Below are positions 36,441 through 45,606 of a stretch of DNA of 64,000 nucleotides, in pieces. The notes under the pieces were generated by a model. It did not search any database. It had not been told where the DNA came from and saw only the letters and a list, made by a program, of their open reading frames with translations. The number at the start of each line of letters is the position of its first letter. The stretch's first letter is position 1. A program made the position numbers and the translations under genes. This DNA comes from Pseudomonas mosselii (GTDB taxonomy: Bacteria; Pseudomonadota; Gammaproteobacteria; Pseudomonadales; Pseudomonadaceae). The stretch is taken from NCBI RefSeq assembly GCF_003205295.1, contig NZ_QJRP01000019.1, positions 28,573 through 92,572 on the forward strand, written 5' to 3'.

Positions 36441-36503
36441 TTCAACTATAGTTCTCTTACCCCCCCTGGAGCAAATCACCTACATGCCAAGACGGCGCAT
36501 GCC

Positions 36504-36624
36504 CCTGTAGGAGCGGCCTTGTGTCGCGAAAGGGCCGCATAGCGGCCCCAGCGATCTTTGCATCAACACTGAGATCCTGGGGCCGCTATGCGGCCCTTTC
36601 GCGACACAAGGCCGCTCCTACAGG
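36504..36624. repeat. REP palindrome pair
   Basis: Two inverted REP units with CCTGTAGGAGCGGCC outer arms, between the LPMO promoter and the phospholipase D-like gene. With the LexA box it accounts for most of the 351-base gap. Confidence 0.85.
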
Positions 36625-36648
36625 GATTGCGCATGGCCTGTGGGACTG

Positions 36649-38340
36649 TCAGCCGACCAGATAGCGCCGCCGCTTCGACCGGTAGTTCGCCGGATCCAGG
36701 TGCGCGGGCAGCCATTGCCCGGCCTGCGGCTTGAGGTAGTTGCCGGTGCTCGCGGGTCGGGCCTGGTACTTCGCCGAGAGGTAGCGCGCATAGTGGTGAT
36801 CGAACAGGCGCATGAACTCGCCGAAGTAGATGTCCGCCACCCGGGTATCGCCGTGGATCACCAGCATGTTCTCGTCGTTCTTCTCCTGGGAGGCGGCGCT
36901 GAAGTTCGCCGACCCGGTCACCACGGTGGGCTGCTCGCCCAGGGGGTCGACCAGCAGGTACTTGGTATGGACGAAGTCGTTGCTGTTGAGCGGGTTGTCA
37001 CGCTCCTTGAGCGCGTTGGTCAGCGGGTTGTCCTCGCCCAGGTAGCTGCCGGCGGCGAAGATCACGTCACCGTCGGTGCCGATGTCCTCGGTCTTCCTGA
37101 GCGGGTCGTCCTTGATCACGTAGCGCAGTACATCGTTCTGCGCCTGGAGTACCTTCTGGAATTCCGGGGCAATCTCGAACGCGGCTGTGAAGCACACCAG
37201 TTGCCGGGCATTGCCGGCCAGGTCCGCGTACCACTGCAAGGTCTTCTGCGCCTGGGGCGTTTCCTTGCGCTCACGAGGGCTGAACAGCGGAAAGGTGCCC
37301 GACCGCAACGGCAAGGCAGGCAATGGGCTGGCCTGGGCGTTGGGCCCAAGCAGCCTGGCCGGGGTCATGTTCTGTTGCAGCCTTGTCCAGTAGTCCAGGT
37401 ACTGCCGGGCGATGCTGGGGTCGTGGACGACATGGCCGACGTTCGAGTGGCCGAAGATCCCGCCAGCTGAAATATTGGTCGACCCGGTCCAGACGCTGAC
37501 CGGCTGGCCATCCTTGAGCAGCACGATGAACTTGTTGTGGCGAATGCCTTCGCTGACCGTGCGCGGATGAACCCAGGCCTGCAGGTTGGCCTGCTCGATG
37601 ATGGCCAGGTTTTTTGCCTTGTACTTGCTGTGCGCATCGAAGACGACCTGCACGTCGCCTTCGCGCGCGGCCTCGCGCAAGGCCTGGGCGACCGGCAGGT
37701 ACTGGAACTCGTAGAACGCCGCGCGCAGGCCCATGCCCTTCGCGCCGCCACGTCCGATGAAATCGAGCAGGGCCTCGTACAGGCCCCGCGAAAGCCATTT
37801 CATTGGTTTGGAGGTCGGTGCGCCTGGGTCGGGAGCAACGTTGTCGAACTCCCTGGCATAAGCCTGGGAGCCGATCACGCCGCGGTTGAAGTGGATATCG
37901 TGTCCCAAGCCCTCGCCGGCCGGCGCCAGCGTGGGTTCACAGCGCACGCGCACCGCGACGCCCCGGGCTTCGTCGATGCGCAGGTTCTTGGGTTCGCCGA
38001 ACACCGGCTGCACCCTGTACTCGTATTCCCCATCGGCGACGGCGGTGTAGTCGGCCCACAGGAAACTCTGGATCGGATGCTCGCTGGTCGGCACCAGCGT
38101 GCCCGGTGGCAGCCCCTTGTCCTTGTCGGCGAAGCGCTTGAGGCCGCGCAGGTAGTACTGGGTCCGCACCTTGCCGGCCGCGTCGAAGTACCGACGGTGC
38201 ACGGCAAAGCCCAGCAGGTTCTGTTCGCCGACCAGTGCCTCGAGGCTCGGCGGCGTCACGAAGTCCCAGGCCAGGAACACGACATGGGTGCCGGCGATGG
38301 CCCGTACCCGCAGATAGTCGCCAGTGGCGGATGCTCGCAT
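36649..38340 (-). CDS. Phospholipase D-like domain protein
   Basis: A 563-residue protein with two HKD-type half-sites: RHNKFIVLLKDG followed by TGSTNISAGG near residue ~290, and VHTKYLLVDP followed by TGSANFSAASQ near residue ~480. The first half deviates in spacing of the Asp. The N-terminal ~150 residues resemble a beta-sandwich. No signal peptide is seen. PLD-fold enzymes hydrolyse phospholipid or nucleic-acid diesters; several Pseudomonas members are secreted effectors, but no T6SS gene adjoins this one. A 22-base gap separates it from the RNase T2 gene upstream. Confidence 0.83.
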   Translation of the reverse strand: MRASATGDYLRVRAIAGTHVVFLAWDFVTPPSLEALVGEQNLLGFAVHRRYFDAAGKVRTQYYLRGLKRFADKDKGLPPGTLVPTSEHPIQSFLWADYTAVADGEYEYRVQPVFGEPKNLRIDEARGVAVRVRCEPTLAPAGEGLGHDIHFNRGVIGSQAYAREFDNVAPDPGAPTSKPMKWLSRGLYEALLDFIGRGGAKGMGLRAAFYEFQYLPVAQALREAAREGDVQVVFDAHSKYKAKNLAIIEQANLQAWVHPRTVSEGIRHNKFIVLLKDGQPVSVWTGSTNISAGGIFGHSNVGHVVHDPSIARQYLDYWTRLQQNMTPARLLGPNAQASPLPALPLRSGTFPLFSPRERKETPQAQKTLQWYADLAGNARQLVCFTAAFEIAPEFQKVLQAQNDVLRYVIKDDPLRKTEDIGTDGDVIFAAGSYLGEDNPLTNALKERDNPLNSNDFVHTKYLLVDPLGEQPTVVTGSANFSAASQEKNDENMLVIHGDTRVADIYFGEFMRLFDHHYARYLSAKYQARPASTGNYLKPQAGQWLPAHLDPANYRSKRRRYLVG

Positions 38341-38362
38341 GGGTGCACTCCTTGCAGGCCGA

Positions 38363-39130
38363 TTACTGGAACGGCGTCCTGACCTTGATCGATTGATTGT
38401 CAGGGGTCCCGCCGCTCGGGCACGGTATCGGGGCGAGCTGCTTGTCCAGGCACACCCAGAGCTCCTTCAGACGGTTGCCCGAGCCCACCGAGACCCGCAG
38501 GCTCTGCGCCGGCAGCGCGGGGTTGCGGGCCAGGAAGGCCTGCTTGATATCGCTGACCTTGGCGTCCAGCAGTTGATTGGGGCCAGGGTTGCGGCCGAGC
38601 ATGGCCTGGGTATCGGGACGGCGCAGCGTGTCGTACACCCGCTGGATGTCGGCGAAGTAACGGTCGGCGGACGACCAGCCACAGGTGCCGTGGGCCTGCC
38701 ACTCGTTCTGCATCAGGTCCGGCCCCGGCATCATGCACAGGTGCTGCCTGACCAGTGGCGCCGGCAGCGAGCCGACGCTCTGGCAGTTGCGAGGATGGTC
38801 CTGGTTGGACTTGGCATAGCGGTTCTGCGGCCACAGGCCATGCACCACCCATTCGAAGCGGTTTCCGGAGAAGCACTGGAAGGCATGCTTGTCCCGTTGC
38901 GCCTTGGGCTTGTTGCGCTGGGTCTCGCAGTGCTCCGGCGACCAGGACAGGACCAGCGCCAGGTAGTCCGTGGGCAGGTCCTTGTTGACGTAGTCCACTG
39001 GGCGCACCGGCGCGGGCTCGACGACGTCGGGCAACGCGCAGATCTCCTCGGCGAAGGTTGGCGAGGTGGCTGCCAGCCAGCCCCAGAGCAGTGTCTTGAT
39101 CCAGGCACAATGCCGTGGCGAACCTTGCAT
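38363..39130 (-). CDS. Ribonuclease T2 family protein, secreted
   Basis: A 255-residue acid ribonuclease with a cleavable Sec signal (hydrophobic TLLWGWLAATSPTFA, residues ~13-27). Both catalytic segments are present: CAS I VVHGLWPQ (residues ~95-102) and CAS II EWQAHGTCG (~143-151), each with its His. It degrades RNA in the periplasm or outside the cell. The ATG at 39130 has a GGAGG site 5 bases upstream; longer in-frame starts have none. It probably forms an operon with the downstream PLD-like gene. Confidence 0.9.
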   Translation of the reverse strand: MQGSPRHCAWIKTLLWGWLAATSPTFAEEICALPDVVEPAPVRPVDYVNKDLPTDYLALVLSWSPEHCETQRNKPKAQRDKHAFQCFSGNRFEWVVHGLWPQNRYAKSNQDHPRNCQSVGSLPAPLVRQHLCMMPGPDLMQNEWQAHGTCGWSSADRYFADIQRVYDTLRRPDTQAMLGRNPGPNQLLDAKVSDIKQAFLARNPALPAQSLRVSVGSGNRLKELWVCLDKQLAPIPCPSGGTPDNQSIKVRTPFQ

Positions 39131-39284
39131 GATGACCTCCTTGTCGGGTTCGACAGGCTCCGTGCCTGTCGCTCGTTCAAACCCGTCAGGTGATGGTGTA
39201 GCGCGAATATGACGATTCGTCAGTGGCGCTTTGTTGTATCGTTCTCTCCTGTCGTACCTCCAGGCACCAATGAAGCGATAAAAC

Positions 39285-39464
39285 ATGAACCGTCGTAAAA
39301 AGATCAACCAGCTGTTGAAGGCCCACGCCAAGAAGGCCAGCGCCAAACTGGCGCCGAAAAACCGCAACACCTACATTTCCAAGGCCGACCGGCTGAAACT
39401 GGAGGCCGAGGCCAGCCTGGGCGCCGAGCAGGCCACCGCAGACAGCGCCTCCCCCCAGCCCTGA
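39285..39464 (+). CDS. DUF2986 small basic protein
   Basis: A 59-residue protein beginning MNRRKKINQLLKAHAKKASA with an ISKADRLKLE segment, matching DUF2986. The N-terminal half is strongly basic and the tail is acidic and Ala-rich, suggesting RNA or ribosome binding, but no function is known. It is easily missed because of its length. It ends eight bases before the VOC gene. Confidence 0.8.
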   Translation: MNRRKKINQLLKAHAKKASAKLAPKNRNTYISKADRLKLEAEASLGAEQATADSASPQP

Positions 39465-39472
39465 GCCTGACA

Positions 39473-39970
39473 ATGACAACACCTGCCGATATAGCGAGCG
39501 ATGCGATGGACCTGAAATTCAGCCACGTGGATGTGCTGGTCGCCGATCTGCAGGCCGCCTGTACCTACTACGCCCAGGTGCTGGGCGCCGAGATCTCGCG
39601 CACGCTCGTCTGGGAGCGTGGCGGCCTGCACGTACACTACGCCATTGCCCGGATCGGCCAGGAGCGCTTCATGCTGGTCCAGCCGCTGACGGGCAACCTC
39701 AAGGACCTGCTCGATACTCACGGCGAAGGGATGATCTACCGCCATTGCTACTCCACGCCAGACATCGAACAAGCCTACGACCAACTGACGGCCAACGGCA
39801 TCCAGCCCGAGGACGAGAACGGCAAGCCACTGGCGCGCGAGCACCTGCAGTCGCCTGCCGGTGCCCGCATCATCTGGCTGCCGAAACGTTTCGGGCATTT
39901 CTCGATCGAGATCATCGAGGCGCAGGCGCTCGAAGCTTTCATCGAGGAGGCGTTCCTCCCGCAGGCCTGA
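39473..39970 (+). CDS. VOC (glyoxalase/bleomycin-resistance/dioxygenase) superfamily protein
   Basis: A 165-residue metal-dependent VOC fold protein with one module pair: MDLKFSHVDVLVADLQAAC, ending FGHFSIEIIEAQ (metal Glu). A homologue with defined substrate is not recognised. The start may be the second ATG at 39506, where homology begins. It converges on the MipA gene, with which it nearly abuts. Confidence 0.82.
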   Translation: MTTPADIASDAMDLKFSHVDVLVADLQAACTYYAQVLGAEISRTLVWERGGLHVHYAIARIGQERFMLVQPLTGNLKDLLDTHGEGMIYRHCYSTPDIEQAYDQLTANGIQPEDENGKPLAREHLQSPAGARIIWLPKRFGHFSIEIIEAQALEAFIEEAFLPQA

Positions 39971-39971
39971 G

Positions 39972-40793
39972 TCAGAACGTGTACTGCACCCCGACGGTCG
40001 AGGTGACCGGCGTATCCTGGCGGATGATCGGGCTGCGGCGGACCTGGTCGGTGTAGTGCATCACATTGACGCTGGCGATGGTCGACCAGTGCGGGTCGAA
40101 CCGGTGCATCCACGACAGCTCGCCCGAGTAGGCATAGATGCCCTTGTCCGCCTTGAATCGATCGAAATCGGTGTTGTCGCTTTGCTGCCCGGTGACGCCG
40201 AAGTAGGTCTGGTTGTACCTGGCCTGCCCCGCGTGCGCATTGAGGCCCAGGCTGACAATGTCGGCGTCGCTCTGGTGCAGCGTGCTAAGCAGGCCGAACT
40301 GATAGCGGTTGCCGCGCTTGTAGCCACCGGTACGCAGCTCGGCATCGGCGGTGATCGCCAGCCAGGGCAGGACCTGCTGGGCCAGGTTGATGTCGACCAC
40401 CGTCGCACCGCCTACCTCCCCCATGCCTTTCAAATAGTCAGAGCCATTGCGGTACTTGCTGTCACCGTCGGCACGGCCGAAGTCGTAGCCAACCGAGAGG
40501 CTGGCGCTGAAGCCGTTGTCGAACTGATGCTGGACACCCACGCCCTGGAGGCTGTCGGCGAAGAAGATGCCGCGCTGGATAGTCACCGACGGCAACAGGT
40601 GGCCCTGACTGCCCTTCGCGCCCATGTAGCGCGGCGCGGCATGCAGGGCGAAGCCGGCGGTAACCTGGGTCTCGTCGCCCCAGATGATGTCCGGCGCGGT
40701 CTTTTCCTGGGCATTTGCCTGGCTGCAGGCAAGCGCCGCGTTGAGGGCAAGCGAAGTGCCCAGTATCTTCCTGATGGACGTTGATTCGAACAT
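39972..40793 (-). CDS. MipA/OmpV family outer-membrane protein
   Basis: A 273-residue beta-barrel with a Sec signal peptide (residues ~1-28, ending CSQANAQE). The MipA pattern is seen in AAPRYMGAKGSQGHLLPSV and the terminal aromatic VGVQYTF that marks outer-membrane insertion. MipA proteins scaffold murein synthesis or act as channels. Of two close ATGs, 40793 was chosen for its spacing from the GCGAG site. Confidence 0.85.
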   Translation of the reverse strand: MFESTSIRKILGTSLALNAALACSQANAQEKTAPDIIWGDETQVTAGFALHAAPRYMGAKGSQGHLLPSVTIQRGIFFADSLQGVGVQHQFDNGFSASLSVGYDFGRADGDSKYRNGSDYLKGMGEVGGATVVDINLAQQVLPWLAITADAELRTGGYKRGNRYQFGLLSTLHQSDADIVSLGLNAHAGQARYNQTYFGVTGQQSDNTDFDRFKADKGIYAYSGELSWMHRFDPHWSTIASVNVMHYTDQVRRSPIIRQDTPVTSTVGVQYTF

Positions 40794-41073
40794 GATCATG
40801 ACTCGCTGGATAAGGTTTTCGACACCATGGAAAACGCACCGGGATTGCCCGGCGCATTTCAACTGGCGCGCACTCTAGCGAGGGTCTGTCAACGTTCCTT
40901 CCAGCGATTATCAAGGTCGTGTGAAGATGGGTGAACTTTTCAGGGCTTATACGAAAAATCCTCCAGCGGCGAGCACGCAAGGCGAAAACCGATTTGGCGA
41001 CAGGCTGCACGGAACGGACAGGAAAAAAATGTGCCGGCAGCCATACTTGAGTGAAACAGCACGGAGGCTTGAA

Positions 41074-41658
41074 ATGATGATTATCAACGAACTCAATGTC
41101 CTGCCTGACGACTTGCCTGCCCCCGAGGACGATGGCGGCGCCGACCACTTGTTGGGGCGCACGTTACCGCAGCTGGTTTTACCTGCGACCGATGGTAGCC
41201 TGGTGGACTTGTCCACATTGCCTGCCCGCAGTGTGATCTTCATTTATCCACGCACAGGACAACCCGGCAAACCACCGCTTGCGGACAATTGGAACGAAAT
41301 CGCCGGGGCGCGCGGCTGTACTCCGCAAACGCTGGGCTATCAAGCGATGGCGCAATCGTTCTTTGCCTTGGGCTACCGAATCTACGGCCTGTCTACGCAG
41401 AACAGCGCCTACCAGCAGGAGCTTGTCGCGCGTCTGCAACTGACATTCCCAATGCTCAGCGACGAGCACCTGACTCTCACCCGCAGTCTGTCCCTCCCGA
41501 CAATGGAGGTAGCCGGACAGACACTACTCAAACGCATGAGTTGGCTGGTGCATGACGGCAAAATCGTCAAGCTGTGCTATCCGGTGTTCCCACCCGATCA
41601 GAACGCTGCACGCATGCTTGAATTGGCCCGATCAATCCACGATCAGCAAAAGACATGA
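41074..41658 (+). CDS. Peroxiredoxin/redoxin-like protein
   Basis: A 194-residue thioredoxin-fold protein. The active-site region FIYPRTGQPGK, then GARGCTPQ, is typical of a bacterial peroxiredoxin group whose peroxidatic Cys lies in GCTPQ; the usual following SC is TL here. The ATG at 41074 has a CGGAGG site 6 bases upstream. It converges on the aldehyde dehydrogenase gene and shares the lower GC feel of that cluster, so it may travel with it. Confidence 0.82.
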   Translation: MMIINELNVLPDDLPAPEDDGGADHLLGRTLPQLVLPATDGSLVDLSTLPARSVIFIYPRTGQPGKPPLADNWNEIAGARGCTPQTLGYQAMAQSFFALGYRIYGLSTQNSAYQQELVARLQLTFPMLSDEHLTLTRSLSLPTMEVAGQTLLKRMSWLVHDGKIVKLCYPVFPPDQNAARMLELARSIHDQQKT

Positions 41659-41680
41659 ACGCTCTGCAACGTCATTACAC

Positions 41681-43165
41681 CTACGCTTTGCCACCCAGCC
41701 CCAGGCGTGGCAGAGCGTAACCCTCCAATGGCACACTGATCGTTTTCACTTCGCTGTACTGATCCAGGCTCCAGCGTCCGCCCACCCGTCCCAGGCCACT
41801 GGCCTCACGTCCTCCAAAGGGTACGCGGATGTCGCGAATTACAGGGCTGTTTACCGCCACGACACCGCAACGCAACTGGCCCGCCAAGCGCAATCCGTCA
41901 CTGGCATCAGCGCACCAGACGGTCGCAGCCAACCCATATTCACTGGTGTTGGCCAACGCTACGGCTTGCGCTGTCGAGCCGAACGAAGTGATGCCGACCA
42001 CGGGGCCGAAGACCTCCTGATGAAACAATCGCATCGTCGGCGTGATGCCATCGATAACGGCAGGACGAAGGTAAGGGCCATCAAGATCAGCAATGCGCTG
42101 GCCACCACACAGCAATCTGCCCCCTTCTTCCTGAGCGGTGAGCAGATGGCGCTCGATAGACTCCAGGTGAGCCGCGTCGATCATCGGACCAAGTTCGCTG
42201 AGCGGGTCGCAAGGATCGCCTACCCGCAAATCACGTACACGCGCTATGAATCGTTCGAGGAAGGCGTCCTGGATGTCTTCCTGCAACAATATCCGGGAGC
42301 CTGCGGTGCACACCTCACCATTGCTGGTAAAGGCAGACAACAGGGCACCGTCGACGGCTGCCTCGATGTCCGCATCGGCGCAAACGATCGTAGGGGACTT
42401 GCCTCCCAGTTCGTATAACGTTCGCCTGAATGCACTGGCGGGTTGGGCGGCGATATGCCGGGCAGTCTCGCTGCCGCCAACGAAACACAGGCCGTCGAGT
42501 TGGCGATTGCGCACCAGTGCCGTACCGGTTGGCTCTGCAGCGCCGTGGATGACATTGACCACCCCGGGAGGGAAATCCAGGGCCGCCAGCAACTCGGCCA
42601 TGAGCGACAGGGTCAATGGCGCGCGCTCCGAGCTTTTCAGCACCACGGTATTGCCGACAGCCAGCGCCGCAGCCAGGTTGATGGTGGCGACGGCCAGCGG
42701 CGCGCTCCAGGGTGGCAATATCGCGACAACGCCCAGCGGCTCACGTTGCACAATTTGCCAGTAGGCATTGTCCATGGCATGACACTCTCCGCCTTGCTGT
42801 TGGCATAGCGCGGCAAAGTAACGGCAGTGTGCGATGGCACGCGGCAGGTGCCCTTGTGAAGTCATGCTAAGCAGCATGCCGGTATCGGCTGTTTCAGCCC
42901 GGGCCAGTGCATCCAGATTGGCTTCAAGTTGATCCGCAAGTTCCAGCAGCAATTGCGCCCTGTCGCTTGCGGGCAGACGGCTCCAGCGACCATCGTCAAA
43001 GGCTGCGCGTGCCGCGGCGACTGCCTCGTCGACATGATGGGCGTCTGCAACCGGCAGCCACCCCAGCACGGCTCCGCCTGCCGGGTTGCGGGTGGCCTGC
43101 AACGCGCGTGACTGTGGCCGGGACAAGGTACCGTTGACAAGCTCCGCAAGTACACGCTCACTCAT
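41681..43165 (-). CDS. Aldehyde dehydrogenase family protein
   Basis: A 494-residue NAD(P)-dependent ALDH. Catalytic Cys in NGEVCTAGSR and general-base Glu in YELGGKSP are intact; FGPVVGI and the C-terminal SGLGRVGG are normal. The substrate is unknown. It is the last gene of the peptide/di-iron-enzyme operon, 96 bases after the aminotransferase; the ATG at 43165 has an AGGAGG site. It could oxidise an aldehyde released or formed by the other enzymes. Confidence 0.92.
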   Translation of the reverse strand: MSERVLAELVNGTLSRPQSRALQATRNPAGGAVLGWLPVADAHHVDEAVAAARAAFDDGRWSRLPASDRAQLLLELADQLEANLDALARAETADTGMLLSMTSQGHLPRAIAHCRYFAALCQQQGGECHAMDNAYWQIVQREPLGVVAILPPWSAPLAVATINLAAALAVGNTVVLKSSERAPLTLSLMAELLAALDFPPGVVNVIHGAAEPTGTALVRNRQLDGLCFVGGSETARHIAAQPASAFRRTLYELGGKSPTIVCADADIEAAVDGALLSAFTSNGEVCTAGSRILLQEDIQDAFLERFIARVRDLRVGDPCDPLSELGPMIDAAHLESIERHLLTAQEEGGRLLCGGQRIADLDGPYLRPAVIDGITPTMRLFHQEVFGPVVGITSFGSTAQAVALANTSEYGLAATVWCADASDGLRLAGQLRCGVVAVNSPVIRDIRVPFGGREASGLGRVGGRWSLDQYSEVKTISVPLEGYALPRLGLGGKA

Positions 43166-43261
43166 GGTCAGCCTCCTGGGTAATCTGATAGCGGACAGCG
43201 ATGACAGCGCCAGGCACATGACTGCACGCCCGATGCCAGAGCATGCCGTGGTGCCGTGGTA

Positions 43262-44593
43262 TCAGTGAGGCAGCTCAAATACTGGAATGTGGCGCAACTG
43301 TTCGAATGCACGGCAAAAACCACTGGCGGCTTCCTCCAGGTGCGAGGCGTCGTGCAACGCTGACAACCAACCATGGCTGGAATGACAGTCCACTCCCTCG
43401 AGCATGAGTGCAACGCGCAGCAACTTGTGCTCAGGCGCATGGCGCGCAGCAAGGCGTACGGCATCCACCCCTGGGGCCACGACCACGCCCTCGGCGCGTG
43501 CACCTATCACCAGGTGAAGAATGGAGCTTTGCGCATATGCCGCCACATCGACTCCCACAGACTCCGCCGCAGCATTGATGGCCTGCACCAGGATGCCGGC
43601 AGCGTTGTTTGCCAGCGTTATCGGCTCGCCCTCCCCGATGAGGTCCAGCGTTGCCAGTGCTGCCGCTGCCGTTACAGGACAGCCGTTGAACGTGCCGCTA
43701 TGGGTAATACCGCGCTCGGCGAACACCGACATCAACTCGGCGGATCCCCCGACAAGCGCACCCGGCATGCCGCCAGCAGAAATCTTCGCCAGCAACGTCA
43801 GGTCGGGGTAGATCCTGCTCATTGCCTGGACGCCACCAAGGTGGTAGCGAAACCCGCTGATGACCTCGTCGAAGATCAGCAATGTGCCATAGCGATCGCA
43901 CAACTGACGAAGCCCGGCCAGATACTCCACAGACCAGCTCAACGTGCCGGAGCTGCCACCTCCAGGCTCCAGAATCAAAGCCGCGACATCGCATTGCGCC
44001 AGTTCGTCCTCGACAGCAGGGAGGTTCATCGAAGGTACGATGCCAATGTGTTCCGCCACGCCTGGATTGAACCCCGAACCAGAACCTGGCAGCAGATGTG
44101 CCAGGCAGTCGTCGAACCAGCCGTGAAAGTGGCCGTCGATGCGTACAATCCGACCCCGTCCGGTGCAGACCCTGGCAATTCGCAGCGCCAGTTGAGCCGC
44201 CTCCGAGCCGGAAGCGGTGAAACGCACTTGCTCGCAAGACGGGAAATACTCGCGTATGCGCTCGGCCCAGGCAAAGTGCAACCAATGTACACCCCCGAGG
44301 TGCTGCCCCTCGGCCATCTGCCTGGCGACAGCGGACACTACGTCGGGGTGCGCATTGCCAAACAGCAAGGCGCCGTGTCCCATCCACAGGTCAAGGTAAC
44401 GATGACCCGTGGTGTCCCATTTATAAACGCCCTGCCCCCGTTCGAATGTCACGGGAAAAGGTTCCATGTTCCAACTGTCATGGCCACTGCCACCCGCCAG
44501 CGGGTTATCTCCGCGGGACCACAGGCCGCGATCACGCAAGGTATCCCCATAACGCCTCATCAAGGCCTGCACCGCCGTGTTGGATGGGCTCAT
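43262..44593 (-). CDS. Class III PLP-dependent aminotransferase / glutamate-1-semialdehyde mutase-like
   Basis: A 443-residue fold-type I PLP enzyme. GSA-aminomutase-like features are SGSEAAQLALRIAR, the PLP Asp/Val motif LLIFDEVISGFR and the Schiff-base Lys in LLAKISAGGMPG. It is too divergent to be HemL. Its ATG overlaps the stop of the upstream di-iron protein gene (ATGA), making it part of the same translational unit. Possible roles are transamination or an amino shift on a product of the di-iron enzymes. Confidence 0.88.
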   Translation of the reverse strand: MSPSNTAVQALMRRYGDTLRDRGLWSRGDNPLAGGSGHDSWNMEPFPVTFERGQGVYKWDTTGHRYLDLWMGHGALLFGNAHPDVVSAVARQMAEGQHLGGVHWLHFAWAERIREYFPSCEQVRFTASGSEAAQLALRIARVCTGRGRIVRIDGHFHGWFDDCLAHLLPGSGSGFNPGVAEHIGIVPSMNLPAVEDELAQCDVAALILEPGGGSSGTLSWSVEYLAGLRQLCDRYGTLLIFDEVISGFRYHLGGVQAMSRIYPDLTLLAKISAGGMPGALVGGSAELMSVFAERGITHSGTFNGCPVTAAAALATLDLIGEGEPITLANNAAGILVQAINAAAESVGVDVAAYAQSSILHLVIGARAEGVVVAPGVDAVRLAARHAPEHKLLRVALMLEGVDCHSSHGWLSALHDASHLEEAASGFCRAFEQLRHIPVFELPH

Positions 44594-45606
44594 ATCAGGC
44601 CCTCCAGTTGCAAGGCGCGGCGCGGTGAGAAACGCTCAGTGGCGGCGTAGCAGGTATCGATGCCTTCGAAGAACAGCATGAACGACTCAGCCAGATTGCG
44701 GATCACCGTGCTCACCCTGCGGACCTGCGCGGGGGCGAGCAATGGGCCGTCCAGGCACAATCGCGTGAACACGGTTTGCTCATGCCCCAGCTCCACATCC
44801 AGGCTGGCGTGTCGATGAAAAGCATCAAACATGCCGCTGGCATAGGGATAACAAGCCTTGAGTTGCCCGTAGAACGCCTCGAGCACGGCGCTGGAGGATT
44901 GCGTCAGCCCCGGTTGCATGACGGCAAAACTGGCGGTGTACGTCAATTCACCCTCATAGGCGTACTCAATTAACTGGTTGATCAGCGCGCGGGTATGGGG
45001 CAAAGGCGGGGCAGCCAATACCGACTCATGTGGAATACCACAGCGCGCCAACCCCTCCAGGAAAATCTTGCCATGGTTCATTTCTTCGATGTAATGCCTG
45101 GCGATCGGCGCTCGTAACTGGCGAAGTTCCCGCGTATGCGCCAACCCCAGCGGCATGTAGTCATTGGCCGCGTCGACAAAATGATAGAACTCGACGCCCC
45201 AACCCAATACTTGCGATGGTGAACACTGGCCAGAGAGCAACTTGTCCCAAAAGGGCTGAGCAAATATCGGCTTGGCCCAGAAGCGCGCCTCTGCCAGTAA
45301 CGCCTCATTCACTTCATTGTGGGTGGTCGCCCGAGTGGATCGTGCGACATCCAGGAGCAGGTCCGACTCCAGCAGGGTCATTAGCGCCGGATCAAACATG
45401 TCAGTCTGGGCAATACCTTGCTGCAACAATAACTCTGCAGGGCAACCGGTTTTCTGCAGCGTCGCCAACAGTACTGAAACCTGTCGAGGAAACTGGGTTT
45501 CAATTAAAACCTCTTCTTCACTGGCGTTGATCAGTACACCGGCCGCTGAGGCCTGGATCCGGCAGGATGGCGACAGCAGGTAGCGTCGTTCGGCAAGCGC
45601 GCTCAT
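44590..45606 (-). CDS. Haem-oxygenase-like di-iron protein with N-terminal peptide-binding-like domain (A)
   Basis: A 338-residue protein of the iron-containing redox/HDO superfamily (PqqC, UndA, SznF relatives). Residues ~95-320 form the helical bundle with candidate iron ligands Glu139, Glu174/175 and His178 (EEMNH), His266, Asp270 and His275 (HASLDVELGH). Residues ~1-90 resemble the leader-peptide-binding domain of RiPP cyclodehydratases (RRYLLSPSCRIQASAAGVLI, then LLATLQKTGCPAELL). It overlaps both neighbours by four bases. Its chemistry is unpredicted; relatives do N-oxygenation or C-C/C-N cleavage. Confidence 0.8.
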   Translation of the reverse strand: MSALAERRYLLSPSCRIQASAAGVLINASEEEVLIETQFPRQVSVLLATLQKTGCPAELLLQQGIAQTDMFDPALMTLLESDLLLDVARSTRATTHNEVNEALLAEARFWAKPIFAQPFWDKLLSGQCSPSQVLGWGVEFYHFVDAANDYMPLGLAHTRELRQLRAPIARHYIEEMNHGKIFLEGLARCGIPHESVLAAPPLPHTRALINQLIEYAYEGELTYTASFAVMQPGLTQSSSAVLEAFYGQLKACYPYASGMFDAFHRHASLDVELGHEQTVFTRLCLDGPLLAPAQVRRVSTVIRNLAESFMLFFEGIDTCYAATERFSPRRALQLEGLI

